The notes: a model not told the origin generated them from the letters alone. A stretch of 64,000 nucleotides of DNA from Acidihalobacter yilgarnensis (GCF_001753245.1 NZ_CP017415.1:2012501-2076500); one strand, 5' to 3'; positions 16,361 to 26,017 are shown, numbered from the stretch's first letter. Numbers and translations are program-made.

Positions 16361-17712
16361 CAAGTCCCGAAAGCATTCAGACACTCGCCGGCTGGGGGCA
16401 ATATCCCCGCTATGAATCGACCGTCGTACGGCCCGAGCGCTACCGCCTGCTCAGCGAACTGGACCATACAGACACACTGATCGCACGCGGTTGCGGCCGT
16501 AGCTACGGCGATGCCGCGCTGAGTGAGAGTGGTCGCGTGGTCGACATGCGCCGGCTGGATCGCATTCTGGACTTCGATCCAGACAGTGGCCTGCTGCGCG
16601 CCGAAGCCGGGCTCACACTAGAGGCATTGATCGACTGCCTGCTGCCACAAGGCTGGTTCCCGCCCGTGACCCCAGGCACCCGCCATGTCACCCTGGGTGG
16701 CTGCATTGCCAGTGACGTACACGGCAAGAACCACCATCATGAGGGCAGTTTTTCGACGCACCTGGATGGCTTGAGTCTGCTTGACGCCCAAGGCCACTCG
16801 CACTGGATCGACCGCGAATCCGCGCCCGATACATTCAACGCCACCACAGGCGGCATGGGATTGACCGGCATCATCGGCGAGGTCGCGCTGCGCCTGCGGC
16901 GGGTAGAAACCGCCTACATCGAAACTCGCCACCATCCGGCACGTGATCTGCGCGAACTGATGACACTGCTGGCCGATCCTGAGTATGACGACGAATACAC
17001 CGTCGCCTGGATCGACTGTCTACGCGGAGGCCGCGGCATCCTGATGCGAGGCCATCATGCCGCGCTGGAGCGCCTGCCGAACGCATGGCAACCACACGCC
17101 CTCACACCACCGGCACGCGCGACAAGACGCATACCGTTCACCCCGCCACGCGGACTGCTCAACCGCCACACGGTCGCCATCTTCAATGCGTTGTATTACC
17201 GCCTGAACTTGCGTGGCAAGACGCAGGCAGGCCTGAGCGACTACCGACGATTCTTCTACCCCCTGGATGGACTGGGAGAATGGTATCGGCTCTACGGGCG
17301 CGGTGGATTCGTGCAGTATCAATGCGTATTGCCTGAAGCTGCGGCAACGGAGGGCCTGGAAGCACTACTGGCGCGCATCCAAACCGCCGGACTATCGCCC
17401 TTCCTCGCCGTCCTCAAACGCATGGGCCCGGAGAGCGCGGCACCGCTCAGTTTCCCACTCGCGGGCTATACCCTGGCAATGGATCTACCTCTGAGTGGCG
17501 ACCGGGCGCAACAGCTGTCTGCCGAGTTAGACGCCATCACTTTGGCACACGGTGGCCGTCTCTATCTGGCCAAAGACACCTGCCTCGATGGCAGTCGTTT
17601 CCGGCACATGTACCCACGTTATCCAGAATGGCTACGCGTCAAGCGCGCCCAAGACCCGGATAACCGCTTCACCTCGGCTCTCGCCCGCCGATTGGATATC
17701 CCCAATGACTGA
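16357..17712 (+). CDS. dprE1: DprE1-like decaprenylphosphoryl-ribose 2'-oxidase
   Basis: An FAD-dependent oxidase (451 aa, family length about 460) that, with DprE2, epimerises polyprenyl-phosphoryl-ribose to the arabinose form. The FAD domain shows ARGCGRSYGDAAL and PGTRHVTLGGCIASDVHGKNHHHEGSF. The C-terminal substrate domain shows FLAVLKRMG, APLSFPLAGYTLAMDLPL and LYLAKDTC, with Lys in the AKD motif. At the position of the mycobacterial active-site cysteine (GWNICVDFP, target of benzothiazinones) this protein has alanine (Ala374 in GYTLAMDLP). Overlaps the glycosyltransferase gene by 4 bp and the reductase gene by 8 bp, so the three form a tight operon. Confidence 0.88.
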   Translation: MTSPESIQTLAGWGQYPRYESTVVRPERYRLLSELDHTDTLIARGCGRSYGDAALSESGRVVDMRRLDRILDFDPDSGLLRAEAGLTLEALIDCLLPQGWFPPVTPGTRHVTLGGCIASDVHGKNHHHEGSFSTHLDGLSLLDAQGHSHWIDRESAPDTFNATTGGMGLTGIIGEVALRLRRVETAYIETRHHPARDLRELMTLLADPEYDDEYTVAWIDCLRGGRGILMRGHHAALERLPNAWQPHALTPPARATRRIPFTPPRGLLNRHTVAIFNALYYRLNLRGKTQAGLSDYRRFFYPLDGLGEWYRLYGRGGFVQYQCVLPEAAATEGLEALLARIQTAGLSPFLAVLKRMGPESAAPLSFPLAGYTLAMDLPLSGDRAQQLSAELDAITLAHGGRLYLAKDTCLDGSRFRHMYPRYPEWLRVKRAQDPDNRFTSALARRLDIPND

Positions 17713-18445
17713 ACCCGTGCTGATCGTCGGCGCCACCTCGGCCATCGCCAGGGCGCTGTCTCGTAAACTGGCGGCCGCAGGCCACGATCTCTATCTGGCG
17801 GCCCGGGATACCGATGAACTTAGACGCCTATGTGCCGATCTGCATACGCGCTACCGCGTCCATGTCGCCTTTAGCGTCTTTGATATCGAAGATACCGCGA
17901 GCCACGACATGCTACTCGCGGCGGTTGACGAGACGCTTGGCGGCCTCGGGGGTATCGTGCTGGCCAGTGGTGCATTGGGAGATGGCGCGCGCATACGGGA
18001 GGACGATGCCATGGCGGCACACGTCCTCGCCGTCAATTTCACAGGGCCAGCACTATTGTTAGGCCGCTGTGCACGCATGCTGGAAGCAAAGGGACACGGT
18101 TTTATCATCGGCATCACCTCCGTCGCTGGTGACCGCGGTCGCCAGAGCAACTACACCTATGGTGCCGCAAAAGGTGGGCTAGCGCTTTACCTCCAAGGCC
18201 TGCGAAACCGCCTGTATCGCGCAGGCGTTCATGTCATGACGGTCAAACCCGGTTTCGTGGATACGGCGATGACCTATGGACTTCCCGGTATGTTCCTCGT
18301 CGCTTCGCCCGAGGACATCGCGACAGACATCATGCGAGGTCTGAAACGCCGGCGTAACGTGCTGTACACCCCGTGGTTCTGGTTCGGGATTATGTGGATC
18401 ATCCGCCATATTCCAGAACGGATATTCAAACGCCTGAGTCTCTGA
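17705..18445 (+). CDS. dprE2: DprE2-like SDR, decaprenylphosphoryl-keto-ribose reductase
   Basis: A 246-residue short-chain dehydrogenase. Has an unusual nucleotide motif (LIVGATSAIARALSRKLA, as in DprE2 rather than the common GxxxGxG), VLASGAL, catalytic Ser in IIGITSVAGDRG, and YTYGAAKGGL with the catalytic Tyr-Lys pair. The hydrophobic C-terminal end (FWFGIMWIIRHIPERIFKRL) also matches the family. It should reduce the 2'-keto intermediate made by the DprE1-like neighbour. ATG 17705 overlaps the preceding stop. It ends flush against the stop codon of the convergent chemoreceptor gene. Confidence 0.88.
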   Translation: MTEPVLIVGATSAIARALSRKLAAAGHDLYLAARDTDELRRLCADLHTRYRVHVAFSVFDIEDTASHDMLLAAVDETLGGLGGIVLASGALGDGARIREDDAMAAHVLAVNFTGPALLLGRCARMLEAKGHGFIIGITSVAGDRGRQSNYTYGAAKGGLALYLQGLRNRLYRAGVHVMTVKPGFVDTAMTYGLPGMFLVASPEDIATDIMRGLKRRRNVLYTPWFWFGIMWIIRHIPERIFKRLSL

Positions 18446-19720
18446 TCAGCCCAACCTGAACCGTGTAGTCGCCTTGCGTACCTGCCCGGCCAGGGTCTCC
18501 AGTCTACCGCTCTGATCGGCCGCATGTCCGGCGCTATCGCGAGCACGCCGCGTCCCCTCGCTAATCGCGGTCAGGCTTCGATTGACCTCTTCGGCTACAG
18601 CACTTTGCTCCTCTGCCGCCGTCGCGATCTGCGTTGACATCCGGTCGATGGTCTTGATCGCCTCGGCTATCTCGGCCAAAGAAATGGCCGCCGCCTCCAC
18701 CTGCCCCTCGCTGTTGGCGGCCTCTTCGCGTACACCAACCATCACGGTCACGGCCTCCCGCGCGCCCCCCTGAAGACGCTCGATCATGCCCTGAATCTCC
18801 GCTGTCGACGCTTGCGTGCGATTGGCCAGCGAACGCACCTCGTCCGCCACCACGGCAAAGCCTCGTCCCTGCTCGCCTGCACGCGCGGCCTCGATAGCCG
18901 CATTAAGGGCCAGTAGATTCGTCTGCTCGGTGATGAGCGAGATCACCTCCAGAATCTTGCTGATGTCTTCGGTTTGCGACTCCACCCGCTGGATCACTTC
19001 CGTGGCCTTGACCACGCGCTGGCTCAGCATATCGATACTCGTAATCGCAGTCGTCGAGGCCAACGCACCTTGATGCGACAGTTCCTGGGCGTTATGTGTC
19101 GCGTCGGCGGTTTCCACCGCGCTACGCGACACCTCCTGGCTGGTAGAGGCCATTTGATTCATCGCGGTGGCGACCTGGACCGTTTCCGAATCTTGGAGCG
19201 AAAGCTCGCGATTGGTCCGTTCGGTGATGTCCTTGAGATCAATGACCGATTGGCAGACCTCGTCACCCGCCGTACGCATTTGACCGATAATTTCACCAAG
19301 CGCTTGTTGTACCCGCGCCGCCGCGACTGCGATTCGTCCCAGCTCGTCGTGCGTTCGCACCGTGCTCACACGTGAAAAATCGCCCTCAGCCAAACGCTCT
19401 AAATCCACAACCAAGGCCTTGGCCGGACGTACGATTGCCGCTTCGAGCACGGCGACAAACCATACGAACGAAATCAGCACGGCCAACGCCATCAATCCGA
19501 AGCTCAATTCGATATGCCAACGCATCCCTCCGCTCAGTTGCAGCATCTGCTGAACACCCGACGCATCCAGGGATTGCGCGCCCGTGAGCCGCATACCTAT
19601 CGCCTCACTGCCGGACCAGGATACCCAAAGCCCATAAACGGAGGCCGCCAGCAGCATCATGGTTGCCAATCCAGTGATTAAAATCAATTTGTTACGAATA
19701 CTTTCTCGAATGAATTGCAT
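18446..19720 (-). CDS. Methyl-accepting chemotaxis protein
   Basis: A chemoreceptor of about 424 residues. Two membrane segments (about 11-34 and 70-93) enclose only some 35 periplasmic residues, too few for a standard ligand-binding domain. A HAMP region follows (about 94-146), then the signalling domain with the conserved hairpin tip [20 protein letters not shown] and [16 protein letters not shown]. No C-terminal CheR-binding pentapeptide is present. It may sense membrane or cytoplasmic state, or work with a partner. ATG 19720 gives a normal membrane anchor; the open frame continues upstream to 19792 without similarity. No che genes are nearby. Convergent with the DprE2-like gene with no gap. 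Confidence 0.9.
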   Translation of the reverse strand: MQFIRESIRNKLILITGLATMMLLAASVYGLWVSWSGSEAIGMRLTGAQSLDASGVQQMLQLSGGMRWHIELSFGLMALAVLISFVWFVAVLEAAIVRPAKALVVDLERLAEGDFSRVSTVRTHDELGRIAVAAARVQQALGEIIGQMRTAGDEVCQSVIDLKDITERTNRELSLQDSETVQVATAMNQMASTSQEVSRSAVETADATHNAQELSHQGALASTTAITSIDMLSQRVVKATEVIQRVESQTEDISKILEVISLITEQTNLLALNAAIEAARAGEQGRGFAVVADEVRSLANRTQASTAEIQGMIERLQGGAREAVTVMVGVREEAANSEGQVEAAAISLAEIAEAIKTIDRMSTQIATAAEEQSAVAEEVNRSLTAISEGTRRARDSAGHAADQSGRLETLAGQVRKATTRFRLG

Positions 19721-19951
19721 GTTCGCGTCATTCTCCTCAACCGCTGCGCAATCCAGCGTTATTGTTATGATTGCTTTACCGCCACGCACCACGATACGGC
19801 AGATTTACCGCTCTCTCAGCATATCGGCGGCAGACGGACCTTTCTTTAGGCAACAGATACCAACCCGCATATTCACAGTATCCGATTACGCCAAGCGCCA
19901 TCACAGGGCTAGTCAGCGCACACGATTATCATTAGAATACGCGCCTCTGAT

Positions 19952-20027
<76 letters not shown>

Positions 20028-20559
20028 AATTTCCGATCACGCCTACAGCATAGTAGGCGAGCAACTTGGCCACGACATGAGTCGCGGCCAGATGTATGAT
20101 CGTTTCAACTGACGTTTGGCGTCGGTTGCTCTCCAACACCAATCACCACACCGGCTAGCCCGTCGAACGCGATCAGCAGATCGAACCTTATATCGCTTCT
20201 CATGTACAACGCCCCAACCCGCTGAAACTCGGAGCCTAGCCGTAGACGCGCGATAGCACCAACACGGCGACCCGCTGCTCGACTACCTCATACACCCCCG
20301 CCATGCTACGTATCGGGCATCTGCCAATAGAAGTATTTACCGGTGATTGGCGTCAGATTTTCTGCGGTAGGCGTACGCGAGTGGAACAGATAAACTACAC
20401 GCTGTATTTTCGGTGGTTTGTGGTGTTATTACTCAATAATCCAGCCAATGGCCGCTTGGTCCCTGGCACTCAAACACCCCACCAAATCGCACGCACCGAC
20501 ACAACGGCCTTGTCACATACCATTCCGCCTATCATGCCCAGACACCCATCTAACAACAC
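20028..20559. other. Intergenic region after tRNA-Ala
   Basis: About 530 bp with no recognisable gene. An 86-codon plus-strand frame (20303-20563) has no family signature and runs into the DedA start. No integrase gene or copy of the tRNA 3' end was found, so there is no sign of an island inserted at this tRNA. Confidence 0.45.
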
Positions 20560-21105
20560 ATGAATGCCGTCGCCAATTTCTTTCTAGAATATATTCAACC
20601 GCTTATAAAGGATGTCGCCCCCATCTTGCATGAGTACGGACTGGTCGCTCTGGTCGGCATTCTATTCATCGAGAATATGGGGTTGGTGTTTGCGCCGGGC
20701 GAATCGATGGTGGTCGCCGCAGGTTTTCTGGCCGGTCGCGGCGTATTACCGGTCTGGCCATCCGCTACCGCAGCGATCATCGCGACCACGCTAGGCAGTT
20801 ATCTCGCCTGGTGGCTGGGCGATCGTTATGGTCATCCGCTTGTGATACGTTATGGCCGTTATATCGGCATTACGGCGCCCCGCTGGGAAAAAGCACATCA
20901 GTTTTTCAACCGATTCGGCCCGGTCGTCGTCGCCGGCGGGCGGTTTATCGTGCCCCTGCGTCAGCTTCAGGGTTACGTCGCCGGTAGCGCAGAAATGCGC
21001 TTTCGTTCGTTCGCCCTGTGGAGTTCGCTCGGTGCGATTATGTGGGTGATCTGCTGGGGTGGCATCGCCTTCTGGCTGGCTGACCAGATGCCCATCGGGC
21101 ATTGA
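20560..21105 (+). CDS. DedA-family membrane protein
   Basis: A 181-residue integral membrane protein of the DedA/SNARE-associated family. Contains the ENMGLVFAPGES motif, SYLAWWLGDRYG, and the FGPVVVAGGRFIVPLRQLQGYVAG loop with the conserved Arg residues. DedA proteins include undecaprenyl-phosphate and phospholipid flippases and affect membrane potential and division. It lies alone, so the specific role here is unknown. Confidence 0.88.
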   Translation: MNAVANFFLEYIQPLIKDVAPILHEYGLVALVGILFIENMGLVFAPGESMVVAAGFLAGRGVLPVWPSATAAIIATTLGSYLAWWLGDRYGHPLVIRYGRYIGITAPRWEKAHQFFNRFGPVVVAGGRFIVPLRQLQGYVAGSAEMRFRSFALWSSLGAIMWVICWGGIAFWLADQMPIGH

Positions 21106-21423
21106 CCGGCACGCACATACCTTAAAACCTGAGAACGTCGACCTAGGCTCCTTGGGTACAGATACCAAGCCGCGCACGCCCACAGATGAAAGGCTTCGCC
21201 CTACTGCCGTCCATGCGCACCAGAAGGCGGTCTGCACGGATTTGGCAGCCTATGCGCCGTTTCCAAACCTATGCCCACAGCGACGTCGCCAGCAACACGC
21301 CCCCGAGTCCTTGCAATATCCCAGTCCTTTTCATGCGCCCCCTGCCTGATGGGGACCCGATGGCAAGCAATTCAGGTGATCGGATCGCGACGCAATAACT
21401 GCCGCCATCGCACGTCAACATTC
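21106..21423. other. Intergenic region between dedA and SDR gene
   Basis: 318 bp between convergent genes. Short open frames only. No strong hairpin followed by a T-run was seen on either strand. No function is assigned. Confidence 0.4.
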
Positions 21424-22191
21424 TCAGCGCATCGGCAAGCGCAGCGCGCCATCGAGGCGGATCACCTCTCCATTGAGCGCGACATTGCCGATGCAATGCA
21501 TCACCAGATCGGCGAATTCATCAGGTCGCCCCAGGCGCCTCGGGAAAGGCATCGCCGCCGCCAGTGCGTGGCGTGTCTCGGGTGTCAGACTATCCAGTAG
21601 AGGCGTATCGAACAGCCCAGGTGCGAATGACAGCACGCGGATGCCGAACTGCGCCAACTCGCGCGCAGCCGGCAAGGTCATGGCAGCGATCGCACCCTTG
21701 GTCGCGGCATAGGCCACCTGCCCGATCTGTCCATCGTAAGCCGCAATCGACGAAGTCAGTATGATGATGCCGCGCTCGCCATCCCGGCCCAGGGGTTCAA
21801 GCGTAGACATCTCATCTGCGGCCAGACGTAGCAGATTAAACGTGCTGAGCAGATTGTCGTTCACGATCTGGAGAAAATTGGCCATCGGCATCGGCCCCTC
21901 GCGGGTCACGAGCCGTGCTGCGCCGGCGATGCCTGCACAAGCAACGACGATACGAGCCGGGCCCTGACGGTCATGCGCCTCCGCCAGCGCACCGGCAAGC
22001 GCGTCTTCGTGCGCCACGTCACAGGCCACGCCCATGATATCCGGCCGCACCTTTGCCAGACGCGCCAAGGCCTCGCGGTCGCGATCAAATACCGCAACAC
22101 GTGCCCCGCACGCACGCAAATGCTGTGCCGTGGCCAATCCCAGTCCAGAGGCGCCACCGCTGACAATCGCGGCCTGCCCGTCAATCTCCAT
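21424..22191 (-). CDS. SDR, 3-hydroxyacyl-CoA dehydrogenase (type II)-like
   Basis: A 255-residue short-chain dehydrogenase resembling 3-hydroxyacyl-CoA dehydrogenase type 2 (HSD17B10 group). Has the NAD motif SGGASGLGLATA, VVACAGIAGAAR, catalytic Ser in LTSSIAAYDGQIGQ, Tyr-Lys in VAYAATKGAI, and the family-like AAAMPFPRRLGRPDEFADLV. Acts after enoyl-CoA hydratase in a beta-oxidation-type route. It is the last gene of a minus-strand group marR-hydratase-thiolase-SDR, next to a feruloyl-CoA synthetase on the far side of an IS. The acyl substrate is inferred to be an aromatic side chain. Confidence 0.85.
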   Translation of the reverse strand: MEIDGQAAIVSGGASGLGLATAQHLRACGARVAVFDRDREALARLAKVRPDIMGVACDVAHEDALAGALAEAHDRQGPARIVVACAGIAGAARLVTREGPMPMANFLQIVNDNLLSTFNLLRLAADEMSTLEPLGRDGERGIIILTSSIAAYDGQIGQVAYAATKGAIAAMTLPAARELAQFGIRVLSFAPGLFDTPLLDSLTPETRHALAAAMPFPRRLGRPDEFADLVMHCIGNVALNGEVIRLDGALRLPMR

Positions 22192-22233
22192 ATGCCCTCC
22201 TGACCCATCTCCCCAGGCACAAATGATCGGGCT

Positions 22234-23486
22234 TTATGACTCCGCTGACCATGCCCCGGTACATTCGAGCAGGAGAGCAATGCCCTGGCCGCCACCGATA
22301 CAGGCCGAGACGATACCGAAACGCCCCCCGCAACGGGCAAGCTCGCGGGCACAGTGCATCGCCAGGCGGAGGCCGGTTGCCGCGAGTGGATGCCCAAACG
22401 CAATCGCACCGCCATTGACGTTCAGGCGCGATTCGTCAATCCCCAGTGCATGCACACAGGCCAACACCTGAGCAGCGAAGGCTTCGTTGATTTCGACACG
22501 GTCGATGTCTCCGACCTTCAAACCGTACGCGGCGAGCAGGCGATGGATCGCGGCCACAGGGCCAATACCCATTTCGCGCGGTGCGACGCCTACGATCGCT
22601 GCTGCGACCAGCCGCGCAAGTGGCCGCCTCCCGGCCCCTGCTGTATCGCGCCCGCCGGTCACCAGTGCTGCAGCCGCGCCATCGCAAATTCCGGCGCTAT
22701 TGCCTGCCGTTTGCACGCCACCAAAGACCGGTTTGAGCGTCCCCAGTATTTCCACCGGGGAATGCCGGGGATGGCTGTCGCAATCCACACTGATCGCGCC
22801 GCGCAGGCGCAGATGACGGGGCACGAGGTCGCCACACTCGAAATCCTCGTCTTGCAGGCTCACCATTTCATCATCGAGGAATCCCGCTTCCCGCGCATCC
22901 AGTGCACGCATGAAGCTGCGGGCTGCATAAATATCGACGGCGCGGCGATCGATGTCGTATTGCTTCGCTAGGCATTCGGCCGTACCCCCCATATCGAGAT
23001 CGCAGGCAGTATCGCGCAATGCCTCCCAGAGGAAATCGCGACACTCCGTACTGCCGATTTCATCCCTGCGATGGGTGTAACTCGTCATCGGATTACGGCT
23101 CATCGATTCGGCGCCCACGCACAACACTGTACGCGCGCGTCCCAGTTCGATGGCGTCTGCAGCCTGCACAAGCAGCTCCAGCCCGGTGCCGCAGGCACGT
23201 TGTGCCATCAGCGCCGGGACTTCAACCGGCACCCCGCGTACAAGCCGATATGGCGTGGCATCATGTAGGTGTCGTAGCTTGCTTGCGCCATATTGCCCAC
23301 GATGACGGCATCGACTGTCTCCGGGGAAATTCGGCTACATTCGAACAGGCCTCGTGCGGCCTTAATGCCCAGATCCGTCGGCGAAATCTCGCTCAGAGCA
23401 CCTCGATAATCGACAAAGGGCGTGCGCACGGCCACCTGCAACCATGCGTCAGTCCAGGCCGCGTAGAGACCACCCGAGGCACTCAT
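22234..23486 (-). pseudogene. Acetyl-CoA acetyltransferase (thiolase), frameshifted
   Basis: A thiolase split across two frames. Residues 1 to about 84 (to ...MMPRHIGLYAG) read from ATG 23486. The remainder (VPVEVPALMAQRACGTG onward) continues in another frame from 23232. Adding one G to the G4 run (plus-strand C4 at 23232-23235) restores a single reading frame of about 417 residues. All catalytic parts are present: Cys in RACGTGLELL, His in GGAIAFGHPLAATG, and Cys in SACIGGGQG. A thiolase would cleave the 3-ketoacyl-CoA made by the neighbouring SDR. The ATG overlaps the hydratase stop by 4 bp. The lesion may be a real mutation or a sequencing error, since nothing else has decayed. Confidence 0.85.
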
Positions 23487-24277
23487 GATGGGCCTGCCTT
23501 CTTCGCCCGCCCAGACAGAAAGTCCTGCAGGCGCAGCTTGGCCTCGTCATCGCCCTGTGCGATTGCCGCCATCAGGGACTCAAGGAGGTAGCCGGCGGCG
23601 TCATCGGCTCGGGCGATGCGCGGTAAGGCCTGCAGCACCGCGTAGTTGCTCAGCGGTGCATTGCATGCCACACGCGCCGCCAGCGCGAAGGCCTGATCCA
23701 GCCCTTCGCCGGGGGGCAACAAATATTGCGACAGACCGAACTGCTGCCCTTCCTTGGCCGAGAGTACTCGACCAGTCAACAGCATGTCGGTCATTCTCGC
23801 CACGCCGATCAGCCGCGGAATCCGAACCGCACCGCCGCCGCCCACGAAGATCCCCCTGAGCCCCTCAGGCAAGGCGTAATACGCCGATGTTTCGGCCACT
23901 CTCAGATGCGCGGCGCTGGCCAGCTCCAGTCCACCGCCGACAACCGCGCCCTGCATCACCGCGATCACGGGTACCGGGGCGTTTTCCACGGCATCAAAGG
24001 CACGTTGCCACAGACGCGAATGGGCAATGCCTTCACCCACCGACATTTCCACCGCTTCGTTCAAATCCAGCCCCGCACAGAAATGCGCGCCTTCGCCGCT
24101 GAGCACTATGGCCCTGATGCTCTCTGGCAAATCATCCATCGTCTGTAGGAGTGCTCGAATTGTCGTGAGATCGAGCGCATTACGCTTGTCCGGCCTTTCC
24201 AGCCGGAGCCATGCGATCGTGTCGCGTAGCTCGACTTTAAGTCCGGTTGCAACGACAGCGCCTGCCTGTTCATTCAT
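23483..24277 (-). CDS. Enoyl-CoA hydratase/isomerase (crotonase) family protein
   Basis: A 264-residue crotonase. Oxyanion-hole regions are GAHFCAGLDLNEAV and VIAVMQGAVVGGGLELASAAHLRVA. The second catalytic-acid region reads AYYALPEGLRGIFVGGGGAVRIPRLIG. In this operon it most likely hydrates a hydroxycinnamoyl-CoA or similar enoyl-CoA ahead of the SDR and thiolase. A hydratase/lyase releasing an aldehyde directly (as in ferulate to vanillin) is possible but would not need those two genes. It overlaps the thiolase start. Confidence 0.87.
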   Translation of the reverse strand: MNEQAGAVVATGLKVELRDTIAWLRLERPDKRNALDLTTIRALLQTMDDLPESIRAIVLSGEGAHFCAGLDLNEAVEMSVGEGIAHSRLWQRAFDAVENAPVPVIAVMQGAVVGGGLELASAAHLRVAETSAYYALPEGLRGIFVGGGGAVRIPRLIGVARMTDMLLTGRVLSAKEGQQFGLSQYLLPPGEGLDQAFALAARVACNAPLSNYAVLQALPRIARADDAAGYLLESLMAAIAQGDDEAKLRLQDFLSGRAKKAGPS

Positions 24278-24325
24278 GATCGAGTCTCATTCGGACACCA
24301 GCGCGAATCGAAGGTATCGATGCGC

Positions 24326-24784
24326 TCACCCGATCTTGTGCAGCAATGTAATCAGGGTCTCGCGCTCATCGGCGCTCAAGCGGGATGTCAGGTTCATTTC
24401 GTGTCGGTCGATGTACCCCAGCGCATCGTGCAGCGTCTTTTTGCCCTTGGGCGTCAGACGTAGCTCGTTCTGGCGCCGATCCACAGCCGAGCGTACCCGA
24501 CGAATGAGGCCGCGCTCAGTCAAACGGTCGAGCGTGGCCACCAGTGTGGATTTATCCACACCAATACCGTAACTCAGCGTCTGCTGCGTCAATGCGGGAT
24601 TACGGTCGATCAGGATCAGCACGCCTACCTGCCCCGGCGTCAAACCAGGTGCATCTTGACCCGTCATGAATCCCTGATAGGCTGCGATCTGGGCCTTGCG
24701 GAGCCGATAACCTACCAGATCCGTCAGTGGTCCAAAATCGAGTTCGCGTGTGATGTCTTGGATGCTGTTCGGTGTTTTTGCCAT
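24326..24784 (-). CDS. MarR-family transcriptional regulator
   Basis: A 152-residue winged-helix regulator. Helices leading to the DNA-binding part read LTPGQVGVLILIDRNPALTQQTLSYGIGVDKSTLVATLDRL, and the wing is RRVRSAVDRRQNELRLTPKG. It heads the minus-strand catabolic genes. MarR-type repressors that bind hydroxycinnamoyl-CoA (FerR, CouR, HcaR types) commonly control ferulate genes, so control of this locus is likely. Its start is only 77 bp from the left end of an IS element, which now separates it from the feruloyl-CoA synthetase gene it would have faced. Confidence 0.88.
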   Translation of the reverse strand: MAKTPNSIQDITRELDFGPLTDLVGYRLRKAQIAAYQGFMTGQDAPGLTPGQVGVLILIDRNPALTQQTLSYGIGVDKSTLVATLDRLTERGLIRRVRSAVDRRQNELRLTPKGKKTLHDALGYIDRHEMNLTSRLSADERETLITLLHKIG

Positions 24785-24860
24785 AAGCCGTTAACAGTTG
24801 AATTATGATCGCATGCTCGATTGTGCCTTGCATACGTAGGTTACGGTAACTGCCTTACCT

Positions 24861-24877
24861 TTAACAGGCTGTTGAAA
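24861..24877 (+). repeat. IS left terminal inverted repeat
   Basis: TTAACAGGCTGTTGAAA, an exact inverted match to 26153-26169. Confidence 0.9.
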
Positions 24878-24931
24878 AACTCCCCAGATTGTCGAAGATG
24901 GGGTCTCGGATAAATAAGGACGATAGCGAAG

Positions 24932-26017
24932 ATGCGAGGAGCTGATATTCAGCAGGACGGGCTGTTCAGCACGGTGAGTCCGGAGCAACGAGTGCCGAAG
25001 GATCACCCACTTCGGCCGATCCGGCAGATGGCCGATGAGGCGCTTGCGGCATTGGATGGCGACTTCGATGCGCTTTACGCAGGACTGGGGCGCGACTCGA
25101 TCCCACCGGAGAAGCTGCTGCGGGCCCAGCTGCTGATGGTGCTGTACTCGATTCGAAGCGAACGCCAGCTGATGGAGCAGCTCGACTACAACCTGCTATT
25201 TCGCTGGTTCGTGGGCTTTTCGATGGATGACAAGGTCTGGCACCACTCGACGTTCACCAAGAACCGCGATCGGTTGCTTGAGGGCGAAGTGGCGCACCGC
25301 TTTTTTGCCCAGGTGCTCAAGCAGGCCCGGGGTGCGGATCTGCTGTCCAGGGAGCATTTCAGCGTCGACGGCACCCTGATCGAGGCCCTGGCTTCGCTCA
25401 AGAGCTATCGGCCGAAGGATGAAGACGAACCGCCGACGCAGGGCGGCGGCCGCAACCCCTCGGTGGACTTCCGCGGTGAGCGCCGCACGCGCGACACCCA
25501 TGCCTCGAAGACCGACCCGCAGGCCTTTCTCTTTCGCAAGAGCCAAGGCACGACCGCCAAGCTCAGCTACATGGGCCATCTGCTGATGGAGAACCGCCAC
25601 GGCCTGGTGGTCGATGCGCGGGTCAGTCAGGCGACGGGCCGGGCCGAACGGGAGGTGGGTGCCGAGATGGTCGAAGCGCTCACAGGCACGCATCGGGTGA
25701 CCGTGGGCGCGGACAAGAACTACGACACACGGGGCTTCGTGCGGCGGCTTCGCGAGGCGAACGCCACGCCACACGTTGCGCAGAACGACACCCGGCGTAC
25801 GTCGGCGATCGATGGACGTACCACGGCACATCCTGGCTACCGCAGCAGCCAGACGATCCGCAAGCGGATCGAGGAATGCTTTGGGTGGGCGAAGACGATC
25901 GGTGGGCTGCGCAAGAGCCGGTTTGTAGGTCCCGAGAAGCTCGACTTTCAGTTCGTGCTGACGATGGCCGCCTACAACCTGGTTCGGATGCGCAATCTGG
26001 GGGTGGCGGCATGTTGA
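24932..26017 (+). CDS. IS5-family transposase
   Basis: A 361-residue DDE transposase. The N-terminus is a DUF772-type domain (IPPEKLLRAQLLMVLYSIRS to LLFRWFVGF). The catalytic residues are likely Asp in FSVDGTLIEA, Asp in TVGADKNYDTRGF, and Glu in RKRIEECFGWAKTIGGLRK, the last carrying the usual R..E..K pattern. The frame is intact with no internal stop. It matches IS5/IS1182-like elements; the subgroup cannot be fixed by eye. Confidence 0.93.
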   Translation: MRGADIQQDGLFSTVSPEQRVPKDHPLRPIRQMADEALAALDGDFDALYAGLGRDSIPPEKLLRAQLLMVLYSIRSERQLMEQLDYNLLFRWFVGFSMDDKVWHHSTFTKNRDRLLEGEVAHRFFAQVLKQARGADLLSREHFSVDGTLIEALASLKSYRPKDEDEPPTQGGGRNPSVDFRGERRTRDTHASKTDPQAFLFRKSQGTTAKLSYMGHLLMENRHGLVVDARVSQATGRAEREVGAEMVEALTGTHRVTVGADKNYDTRGFVRRLREANATPHVAQNDTRRTSAIDGRTTAHPGYRSSQTIRKRIEECFGWAKTIGGLRKSRFVGPEKLDFQFVLTMAAYNLVRMRNLGVAAC

